A stretch of 9,468 bases of DNA from Vicinamibacteria bacterium (GTDB taxonomy: Bacteria; Acidobacteriota; Vicinamibacteria; Fen-336; JAGNNV01). The stretch is taken from assembly GCA_016650185.1 (NCBI GenBank), contig JAENWE010000188.1, positions 1-9,468 of the forward strand. Reading direction: 5' to 3'. The position numbers and the translations under genes are program-made. Of the stretch, positions 1-5,753 are shown one piece after another. Each line of letters begins with the position of its first letter. Position 1 is the first letter of the stretch. The notes below the pieces were generated by a model. That model was not told the origin of the DNA, did not search any database, and worked only from the letters and a program-made list of their open reading frames with translations.

Positions 1-1
1 C

Positions 2-133
2 GGGACCTTCAATCGCCTGCGTCAGGCCGGCATCGACGAAGAGCTGTTCGACGTGATCTCCGGTTGGGAGGCTGCAGGCGGCTCCGTCTCCGACGGACCT
101 GTCCATCGAAGGCCAGCCGGACTCAGGCCGTAG
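2..133 (+). CDS. 3' end of an open frame cut by the window edge; possible tyrosine-recombinase C-terminal remnant
   Basis: The plus frame starting at base 2 is open to a TAG at 131-133 and gives 43 residues. Its first half has natural-protein character (FNRLRQAGIDEELFDVISGW), resembling the helix and G-[HW] box near the end of tyrosine recombinases, where a Trp can replace the His, as in Cre. The catalytic Tyr expected about nine residues later is absent. The remaining residues are Pro/Arg/Gly-rich and look like untranslated GC-rich sequence. If the family guess is right, the gene is broken here. The alternative is a chance open frame. The family call rests on a short motif and is an inference. 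Confidence 0.22.
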   Translation, partial: GTFNRLRQAGIDEELFDVISGWEAAGGSVSDGPVHRRPAGLRP

Positions 134-525
134 CGTCCGGAGCGCCAGAACGGCCCGCTTGCGCTTTTCTTACGGGCCGAGCGGGGCGTGCCCCTATGAG
201 CACCTCGGAATCTGCGGCCTGGATTCTTCCGAGGATCTGTCCGGTGGTGATCTGGCACTCGACAGCGGTCGTGTAGCCGCGCGGGCTCTGGAGCAGGGCG
301 CCGAGCTGTTCTTGAGGGATCATCCTGGCGAGGATTGCTTCGGCTGGCGAGTGTTATCGACCCTGGGTCGTCCTCAGTCGGCGGACCGGCGTTCTCGCCA
401 GTGAAAACCTGGTCTGTGCCTTCGGACCCATCATGCGCACCTGTTCCGGCCCAGGCGTTTTCTAGAAGCCTCGCCGCTGCGGCGGCCGAGACTTTCGAGG
501 GCGATTGATCTATGGTCGCGTGGTC
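134..525. other. about 390 bp with no convincing gene
   Basis: Several short frames cross this stretch on both strands, including a minus-strand ATG frame at 123-323 and a plus frame at 159-404. None shows a recognisable domain, a good ribosome binding site or consistent codon bias, and they contradict one another. The stretch may carry the promoter of the dehydrogenase operon starting at 526, but I see no clear -35/-10 pair. It may also be decayed coding sequence, given the broken frame to its left. No tRNA-like cloverleaf or direct repeat array was seen. Confidence 0.5.
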
Positions 526-1122
526 ATGAAGCGACGCGACCTTCTCAAGCTCGGTGCGACCGCCGCCGCTCTCGCCGCCCCTGGTGTGGCCGCAAAGGAG
601 CCGTCTCAAGACATCGCCCTCGACTTCCTGCCGCGCGGACTCACGGGCCTCTGGCCGGTGGCCCAGGCCGTGCTGCCCAAAGAGATCGGAGCGGCCGGAC
701 AGAAGGAGGCGCTCGCCGCGTTCGTGACCTGGATTCACGATCACGACGCCGGCCGGTATCTCGAGCATGGGTACGGGCACACTCGAGTCGCGAAGAGCGC
801 CGCGGCTCCGGTAGAGAAGTATCGGGCCCAGCTTCAGGCACTCGGGGCCGCGGCTCGACGCAGGCATGGAAAGGGCTTCGGCGCTCTCGATCTCGCGGCG
901 CGGCGGGCGCTTTTGGTCGAGGCATTCGTGGCCCTGAAGATCGACGGGCTCGGCGAAAGACCCTCCGGCAGGCACGTCGCGACCGCCCTGATGAGTCACT
1001 ACTTCTCGAGCATCGAGGCGAACGATCTGTGTTACGAGGCGGAGATCGGACGCGACTCCTGTCGATCTCTGGCCGGCTCGGGCGAACGACCGGAGCCGCT
1101 TGCGAAGGCGGCCAGGTCATGA
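526..1122 (+). CDS. Gluconate 2-dehydrogenase subunit 3-like protein (gamma subunit of a periplasmic FAD dehydrogenase), Tat-exported
   Basis: The 198-residue product opens with a twin-arginine signal: MKRRDLLKLG followed by an Ala-rich hydrophobic stretch to about residue 23. The rest fits the small 'gluconate 2-dehydrogenase subunit 3' family: a helical body and a conserved-looking C-terminal block with NDLCYEAEIGRDSC, placing cysteines at 169 and 179. In characterised enzymes of this kind the gamma subunit has no catalytic site. It binds the FAD subunit and carries it through the Tat pathway. I chose the ATG at 526 because it puts the RR motif at residues 3-4. An in-frame TTG at 505 would add seven residues and lies just after GAGGG (497-501), so it remains possible. 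The stop overlaps the next gene's ATG by the ATGA arrangement, implying translational coupling. The family call is by recognition of sequence features, not a database search. Confidence 0.8.
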   Translation: MKRRDLLKLGATAAALAAPGVAAKEPSQDIALDFLPRGLTGLWPVAQAVLPKEIGAAGQKEALAAFVTWIHDHDAGRYLEHGYGHTRVAKSAAAPVEKYRAQLQALGAAARRRHGKGFGALDLAARRALLVEAFVALKIDGLGERPSGRHVATALMSHYFSSIEANDLCYEAEIGRDSCRSLAGSGERPEPLAKAARS

Positions 1123-2723
1123 CCCATCGCCGGGTCCGGGCCGATGTCGTCCTCATCGGGGGCGGCATCACCGCGGCCATGGCCGCGGCCCGTCTCACCG
1201 AGAAGAGGCCGGGGCTGCGCGTCATCGTGATCGAGGCCGGGCAGCGCCTCTTCGACTTCGAGAACCGGATGGCCCAGCGCGAGCGCTATCTCGCGTATGG
1301 CGAGAATCCGTGGCCCGGAGACTTCATTCCCGATCAGGGCGGGCAGGGAGTGATTTCGCGCTCGATGGCGGTGGGCGGCTCGGCCATGCACTGGGGCGGG
1401 GTCACCAACCGCTTCTCCCGCGAGGACACGCGTCTGCGCTCGATGTACGGCCTCGCCACCGACTGGCCCATCGAATGGGAGGAACTGGAGCGCTACTACT
1501 GCGACGCGGAGCGGCAGCTCGGCGTCTGCGGTGAAGAGCCTCCGCTCCCCGACGACAAGCGCTCGCAGCCCTATCCCATGCCGGCCATGCCGCTCTCCTA
1601 CAACCTCAAGGTCCTGAAAGCCTGGTCGGAAAAGAGCGGCATTCCCTTCGGGGCCACGCCGGCGGCGAAGAACACGGTCGACGGCTACGACGGCCGGTCG
1701 ATCTGCATGCGCTGCAACACCTGCGAGGTGTGTCCCACCGGCGCGCGTTACTCGCCCGACTGGACGTTCAAGCGACTTCTCGAACAGAAGCGCATCGAAC
1801 TGCACGATCAGACCCTGGTGCGGCGCCTCGTTCCAAATGACACCACCAACCGGATCGACCGCGCCGACGCTGTGAAGGAGGATGGAACCGGGGACACGGT
1901 CACCTACGAAGCGGGCTTGTTCCTTCTCACCGCCGGCTACGCGTGGTCGTCGCACCTGCTCCTGCTCTCGGCGGGAGGCCGCTTCCCAGGCGGACTGGCG
2001 AACAGTTCGGGACTGGTCGGCCGCTACATGACCGGGCACTCCTTCATCCAGGGCTGGATCGAGATGGACGGCCAGCTCTATCCCGGCATGAACGACCAGC
2101 ACAGCCTGATCTCGCGGGAGTTCTTCCGCTGCTCTCCCTCCTCGCCGTTCGTGCGGCACGATCTGCGCGTCTGGGAAAGCTCGGTGGGGAAAGGCCCGCG
2201 GCTCAAGAACGAAGCAGGCGTCGTCCTCTTCGGCGACGACCTCCTCGCCGACTGGAGGAAGAGAACGCGGGGCCGCGCGGTGGCCCGCGTGCGCACGTAT
2301 GTCGATGTCCATCCCGACCGCGACAGCCGCCTGACTCTCGATTCGACCAACCTGAATCGCTGGGGGGATCCGATGCCGCGCGTCGAGCACCGCCTCGACG
2401 ACGCGACCAACGTTCGCGCGGGGGCCACGCGAGCGCACGTGTCGTCCCTGTTCGAGCGCCTCGCGAAAGCCGACAACGGCCGCGTCCTGCGCACCCAAGA
2501 GGGCGACTACCTCGACCACCCCGGCGGCGGGTGCCGGATGGGCACGGACCCGGCCGAAAGCGTCGTCGACTCGTATGGGCGCGCGCACGATCACGAAAAT
2601 CTCTGGGTGCTCGGTTCCCCCACACTCCCTACCGGCGGCTGCACCAACGCAACCCTGACCTTCGTGGCCTTGTCCCTCCGGTCGGCGGAGAAGATCGCGG
2701 CCTCACTCCAAAGCGGCGGTTAG
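1119..2723 (+). CDS. GMC-family FAD oxidoreductase, catalytic (alpha) subunit of a sugar/alcohol dehydrogenase
   Basis: The 534-residue product starts with a Rossmann FAD-binding motif (VVLIGGGITAAMAA, about residues 8-21). A second FAD-contact region follows around residues 85-100 (GGSAMHWGGVTNR). Four cysteines at 196, 199, 202 and 205 form CMRCNTCEVCP, in the place where FAD-dependent glucose and fructose dehydrogenases carry the cysteines of a 3Fe-4S cluster. The C-terminal GMC_oxred_C signature is clear: HPGGGCRMGTDP with the probable catalytic His467, then GSPTLPTGGCTNATLT with Asn510. The usual NPT reads NAT. There is no signal peptide, consistent with export in complex with the Tat-bearing subunit encoded just upstream. 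Its ATG overlaps that gene's stop. An in-frame upstream start at 1029 would lie deep inside the upstream gene and is unlikely. The substrate is unknown; a sugar, sugar acid or polyol is the family expectation. No cytochrome c subunit follows, so the electron acceptor is unclear. Confidence 0.9.
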   Translation: MTHRRVRADVVLIGGGITAAMAAARLTEKRPGLRVIVIEAGQRLFDFENRMAQRERYLAYGENPWPGDFIPDQGGQGVISRSMAVGGSAMHWGGVTNRFSREDTRLRSMYGLATDWPIEWEELERYYCDAERQLGVCGEEPPLPDDKRSQPYPMPAMPLSYNLKVLKAWSEKSGIPFGATPAAKNTVDGYDGRSICMRCNTCEVCPTGARYSPDWTFKRLLEQKRIELHDQTLVRRLVPNDTTNRIDRADAVKEDGTGDTVTYEAGLFLLTAGYAWSSHLLLLSAGGRFPGGLANSSGLVGRYMTGHSFIQGWIEMDGQLYPGMNDQHSLISREFFRCSPSSPFVRHDLRVWESSVGKGPRLKNEAGVVLFGDDLLADWRKRTRGRAVARVRTYVDVHPDRDSRLTLDSTNLNRWGDPMPRVEHRLDDATNVRAGATRAHVSSLFERLAKADNGRVLRTQEGDYLDHPGGGCRMGTDPAESVVDSYGRAHDHENLWVLGSPTLPTGGCTNATLTFVALSLRSAEKIAASLQSGG

Positions 2724-2832
2724 CTCCTCGTCGGCGGGCGCCGACCTTGCCGAACCGGCGGGCCTTCCCAGCAGGAGTATCAGGGGCAGGGCCGACCAGG
2801 GTGACGAACATCATCAGCCGGAAGTCCTGACA
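2703..2832 (-). pseudogene. Frameshifted C-terminal remnant of an MFS (DHA2/EmrB-like) transporter
   Basis: Reading the minus strand, one frame gives QDFRLMMFVTLV. Skipping a single base at about 2793 moves into a frame reading ALPLILLLGRPAG, then a hydrophilic tail rich in Ala, Asp and Glu that ends at a TGA (2703-2705). Joined, these resemble the last membrane helix and tail of drug-efflux MFS transporters: a 'dfrlm...vtlvalPLilLlrrP' pattern followed by an Ala/Glu tail. Upstream on the same strand the resemblance stops, so only about 40 codons remain. The scrap overlaps the 3' end of the oxidoreductase gene by about 20 bp, antisense. It could be chance hydrophobicity in GC-rich DNA. The frameshift and the truncation both argue that it is non-functional. 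Confidence 0.4.
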
Positions 2833-2896
2833 CCGCGCCCGCGATCCATGATGCCTTTGCCGCAAGTCGGCTATCGCGGGCGAGATAGACCAATGT

Positions 2897-2913
2897 TCGG
2901 AGCGCTGCTCCGA
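2897..2913. terminator. Perfect 7-bp hairpin between convergent genes, terminator-like
   Basis: TCGGAGC and GCTCCGA form a perfect 7-bp inverted repeat around a 3-base loop. It sits 30 bp past the stop of the minus-strand dipeptidase and 173 bp past the stop of the plus-strand oxidoreductase. No T-run follows on either strand, so it would be at best a weak intrinsic terminator. It may instead be a structure that protects mRNA 3' ends. Confidence 0.35.
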
Positions 2914-2942
2914 CCGGCGGCGATGTCCGATGAGAGGAACTT

Positions 2943-4331
2943 CTACTTCGCGGCGGCCAGCAGCCCCTTCGCGACTTTCTGCACTTCATCCATGACTCGG
3001 AGCAGATTCCCGCTCCACATCTGGTCGATTTGAGCCTCCGTGTAGCCGCGGCGAACGAGTTCCAGGGTGACGTTGAAGGTTTCGTCAGCCCCGTTCCAGC
3101 CATCGACGCCGCCGCCGCCGTCGAAGTCGGAGGAGATGCCGACATGGTCGATGCCGATCTTCTTCACCGCATAGTCGATGTGATCCACGAAGTCCTTCAC
3201 GGTGGCGCGGGCGGGCGGAGGGAGTCTCGCGTCCAGTTCGGCCACTCGCTTCTCGAGAGCGGCGCGCTGTTCATCACCAAGGGCAGCGAGGGGATTGGGG
3301 CCACGCCCCGCTCCGCCGGTTCCACGTCCAACACCGCCACCCGGACCGCCCCGACGCGGAGAGAGGTTCGTCCCCGGAGGCAGCTTGAATTCCTCACGAA
3401 GGGCCTTGATCGCATCTCGTCGCTCCGCCGAGTCGGTCTTCACGTACGACGCGAAGGCCACGACCTGAATCACCCCGCCGTTCGCCTTGAGCGCCATGAG
3501 TTGCTCATCGTCCAGGTTGCGGCTGACATCGGCCAGAGCCCTCACCGCCGAATGCGAGGCGATGATCGGCGCCTTGGTGATTTGGAGGGTCTGCATCATC
3601 GACTCCTTCGACGGATGCGAGACGTCGATCATCATGCCCTGCCGGTTCATCTCGACGATCACTTCCTTACCAAGGGGCGACAGTCCGTTCCATTTCCACC
3701 CCGTCGTTTCGCCGGTGTTCGAGTCGGAGAGCTGAGAGTGGCCGTTGTGGGCGAGCGACATGTACCGCCCTCCCCGTTCGTAGAATTCCTTCACCCGAGC
3801 CACCGCGGTGCGTTCGTCGCCCAGCGGATAGGCGTTCTCGATCCCGATGAGCGCGACCTTCTTTCCCAGGGCGTGGATGCGGCGCGCGTCCGCCACCGTC
3901 CTGGCCAGTTCGATCTGATCCCCGGCCAGCACACGGGTCAGCCGGTGGATCGCCTCGAACTTGCTGAGAGCTTCATCGTAGGCGCGCTGGTAGCCGCTCG
4001 CCTCGAACCCATCGTCCGCAGACGACTGCCCTACATACACGATGAAGAACGAAGCGTCGAGCCCGCCCTTGTTCATCTTGGGCAGGTTCACCTGGTTGCC
4101 CAGATCCTGGGTGTAGTTCCGCGAGAAACCGAAGTTGTTCACGTTGATGTCGTTGTGGGTGTCGAGGGTGAGAGCCCGGTCGTGGATCCCGCGTGCTTTC
4201 GCGATGAGCGTCGTCTCGGCGGCCGTGGGCAAGGGCCTCGTTCGCTCGGTTTGCCCCGGGGCGGGGGAACTCATCAGCCAACCCAGCGCGGCAATGGCGA
4301 AAACAGACGGTCGAAGACGCGAAAGTTGCAT
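2943..4331 (-). CDS. Secreted membrane dipeptidase, peptidase family M19
   Basis: The 462-residue product hydrolyses dipeptides by family expectation, using two zinc ions in an amidohydrolase barrel. Metal and active-site residues are all recognisable: DTHND (His59, Asp61), GIENAY (Glu165), DVSHPS (His239), ASHSA (His260) and GISSDFDGG (Asp402). A Sec-type signal peptide spans about residues 1-26 and has no lipobox Cys, so the enzyme is probably periplasmic or secreted. The barrel is interrupted at about residues 322-375 by a Gly/Arg/Pro-rich segment and a charged helix-like stretch, which makes the protein longer than a typical family member of about 350-400 residues. A good Shine-Dalgarno and a perfect -10 box support the start. 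Natural substrates are unknown. Peptide scavenging or turnover of D-amino-acid dipeptides is the usual role of the family. Confidence 0.93.
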   Translation of the reverse strand: MQLSRLRPSVFAIAALGWLMSSPAPGQTERTRPLPTAAETTLIAKARGIHDRALTLDTHNDINVNNFGFSRNYTQDLGNQVNLPKMNKGGLDASFFIVYVGQSSADDGFEASGYQRAYDEALSKFEAIHRLTRVLAGDQIELARTVADARRIHALGKKVALIGIENAYPLGDERTAVARVKEFYERGGRYMSLAHNGHSQLSDSNTGETTGWKWNGLSPLGKEVIVEMNRQGMMIDVSHPSKESMMQTLQITKAPIIASHSAVRALADVSRNLDDEQLMALKANGGVIQVVAFASYVKTDSAERRDAIKALREEFKLPPGTNLSPRRGGPGGGVGRGTGGAGRGPNPLAALGDEQRAALEKRVAELDARLPPPARATVKDFVDHIDYAVKKIGIDHVGISSDFDGGGGVDGWNGADETFNVTLELVRRGYTEAQIDQMWSGNLLRVMDEVQKVAKGLLAAAK

Positions 4332-4337
4332 TCAAGG

Positions 4338-4343
4338 CTCCTT
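4338..4343 (-). promoter_or_regulatory. Shine-Dalgarno of the dipeptidase gene
   Basis: AAGGAG on the minus strand lies 6 bases upstream of the ATG whose first base is 4331. It fixes this start rather than a later one. Confidence 0.8.
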
Positions 4344-4357
4344 GGAGATGACTCGCG

Positions 4358-4363
4358 ATTATA
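4358..4363 (-). promoter_or_regulatory. -10 box (TATAAT) of the dipeptidase promoter
   Basis: A perfect TATAAT on the minus strand stands out in GC-rich surroundings, 26 bases upstream of the dipeptidase ATG. The position 17 bases further upstream (AATCAG, 4381-4386) is a poor -35, so an activator or a weakly -35-dependent sigma factor may be involved. Transcription would start near 4350, giving a short leader that includes the AAGGAG. Confidence 0.5.
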
Positions 4364-4424
4364 GAAGGCGCGGCGCGGGGCTGATTCATCCGGGGTCCCT
4401 CTCCTTGGAGCGAGTGTAGCCGAG

Positions 4425-4438
4425 CCCCGACAGCGGGG
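4425..4438. repeat. Short inverted repeat in a divergent intergenic region
   Basis: CCCCG-ACAG-CGGGG forms a 5-bp GC-only stem with a 4-base loop. It sits in the 182-bp gap between the dipeptidase and the EI24-like gene, upstream of both. It could be an operator half-site pair or a chance structure in GC-rich DNA. The gap holds no other gene. Confidence 0.3.
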
Positions 4439-4513
4439 TCGCGCGAAATCAATCTTCGCTCGACCGGTGGCCGGCGGGGGGCAGATCGCCCTCTGCTAGC
4501 CTTCGCCTCGTCC

Positions 4514-5311
4514 ATGACCGTTCCCCGCCCCCTGACGCCGCTCGTTCGTTTCCTCGCCGGCGTCTCCTACCTTCCGGGCGGCGCCCTCTTTCTCGTAAGG
4601 AATCCGCGCCTGTGGCCGGTTTCGGTGTCGCCTCTGTTCGTGGCCGCCGTTTTCCTGATGGTCGGCGTCTTTTCGGGCGCTTTCTGGGCGGGCCGAATCG
4701 AGCAATCTCTTTTCGGCGGCGCGCTCCGCACCTTGCCGGTGTGGTTGGGATTCGTGATCGTGGCCGGGCTGTGGATTGGCAGCCTGGCCGCGGGTGGAAT
4801 ATTGGCTCTGACCCTGGCCTTCGTCCTGCTCGGCCCCCTCTTTGAGAAACTCTCTCAGAAGGTGGAGGAGTTGTCGGGAATGCCGGTTCAAGGCTCGAAG
4901 GGCCTTCGCTGGGAGATCGTCCAGTCGCTCAAGACCGCGGCCTATTTCGCCCTTGGCGCGCCGCTGGCGATCGTTCTCGGTTTGATTCCTTTCCTGGGTC
5001 CGGCGCTGGCTCTTATCGTCACCGGACACAATGTTGCTTTTCAAAACACCGATGCGGTGCTTCTGCGTCGCGGCATGGTGTTCCGGGAGCGCCGAGGATT
5101 TCACCAGAGGTTTCGCCCGGAGACTCTCGGTTTCGGCATCGCCGCAGTGTTGTTGTTCCCGCTGATGAACGTTCTGGCCGTGCCCATACTGGTAGTCGGC
5201 GCGACCCGACTTGTGAACGACCTCGAGGCCGTTCGAGATCGGCCGGTAGACCAGATTGAGGCGGCGGTCGGCGTCGCCGAAGAGACGGTCCCACGGCCAC
5301 CGGACGCCTGA
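4514..5311 (+). CDS. EI24-domain / CysZ-like integral membrane protein
   Basis: The 265-residue product has about four hydrophobic blocks (roughly residues 35-57, 74-109, 140-170 and 205-230). The arrangement fits EI24/CysZ proteins: an N-terminal segment LVRNPRLWPVSVSPL, a central soluble stretch (about 111-139), a GLIPFLGP turn, and a C-terminal block with RRGMVFRERR followed by RPETLGFGIA, which is typical of the family. E. coli CysZ takes up sulfate for cysteine synthesis. Many EI24 proteins elsewhere have no known role, and no sulfate-assimilation gene lies nearby here. The ATG at 4514 lacks a clear Shine-Dalgarno, but a TAGCCT -10-like box at 4497-4502 could place transcription start within a few bases of it. 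The gene converges on crcB with a 40-bp gap and no evident strong terminator. Confidence 0.8.
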   Translation: MTVPRPLTPLVRFLAGVSYLPGGALFLVRNPRLWPVSVSPLFVAAVFLMVGVFSGAFWAGRIEQSLFGGALRTLPVWLGFVIVAGLWIGSLAAGGILALTLAFVLLGPLFEKLSQKVEELSGMPVQGSKGLRWEIVQSLKTAAYFALGAPLAIVLGLIPFLGPALALIVTGHNVAFQNTDAVLLRRGMVFRERRGFHQRFRPETLGFGIAAVLLFPLMNVLAVPILVVGATRLVNDLEAVRDRPVDQIEAAVGVAEETVPRPPDA

Positions 5312-5351
5312 GGTCCTTGCGGGTTCTTCCGGGACGAGAGGGTGAAAGTAC

Positions 5352-5726
5352 TCAGCCGATTCGGCGGGCGATCGCGAGGCCGAGGATCACTCCCACCATC
5401 GCCAGGAGAACCTGGCCCAAGACGTAGGCGAGAACTGCTCCCACACGGCCGTCCGAAAGAAGGCCCTGGGCTTCCAGGCCGAAAGCCGAGAACGTGGTGT
5501 AGCCACCCAGCAGACCGGTGGCCACGAAGAGCCGCGCGGAGGGCGAGATGGAACCGGCATTGGCGAGCCCGGCCACGACTCCCATCGCCAGACAACCGGT
5601 GATGTTGATGACGAATGTCCCCCAGGGAAAAGTGGCGGGAGTGAGAAGGATGGCCGCTCTTGCCGCCAGGTGCCGGGCCGTCGCTCCCAAGGCGCCGCCC
5701 GCGGCCACCAGGATCAGATCGCGCAC
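5352..5726 (-). CDS. crcB: CrcB/FluC fluoride channel
   Basis: The 124-residue membrane protein exports fluoride ions. FluC channels are dual-topology dimers, and a single gene copy here suggests a homodimer. The family landmarks are visible: GGALGATARH near the N-terminus (Gly10-His19), PWGTFVINITG with the pore-lining Asn41, and GLLGGYTTFSAF with the paired Phe79 and Phe82 of the fluoride path next to the TTFS segment that binds the structural sodium. Four hydrophobic helices fit the length. The start is GTG, read as Met. An ATG alternative would remove the first helix. The gene begins 27 bp after the kinase stop on the same strand, so it probably shares that transcript. No room exists for a fluoride riboswitch directly upstream. 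Confidence 0.93.
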   Translation of the reverse strand: MRDLILVAAGGALGATARHLAARAAILLTPATFPWGTFVINITGCLAMGVVAGLANAGSISPSARLFVATGLLGGYTTFSAFGLEAQGLLSDGRVGAVLAYVLGQVLLAMVGVILGLAIARRIG

Positions 5727-5753
5727 GTCTGCTGGCCCACGGCGAGGCGTTGG

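Noticed and set aside
22..999. 325-codon minus-strand frame over the left flank and the Tat subunit gene
   Set aside because: The composition is Arg/Pro/Ser/Gly-rich with no motif. Half of it is antisense to a well-supported gene.
1029..1118. Upstream in-frame start for the GMC oxidoreductase
   Set aside because: It would place 30 non-homologous residues before the FAD-binding strand and lie inside the upstream gene. The ATGA overlap at 1119 is the usual coupled arrangement.
1032..2594. 520-codon open frame antisense to the GMC oxidoreductase
   Set aside because: It has no recognisable domain and is rich in Arg, Ala, Gly, Val and His as expected for the complement of GC-rich coding sequence. 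The plus strand carries a clear family match throughout.
3030..4364. 444-codon plus-strand frame opposite the M19 dipeptidase
   Set aside because: It is an antisense shadow with no domain, while the minus strand has all M19 metal ligands, a signal peptide, a Shine-Dalgarno and a -10 box.
5727..5753. Fluoride riboswitch upstream of crcB
   Set aside because: Only 27 bp separate the kinase stop from the crcB start, too short for the aptamer. I saw no crcB-motif pattern in the end of the kinase gene by eye.
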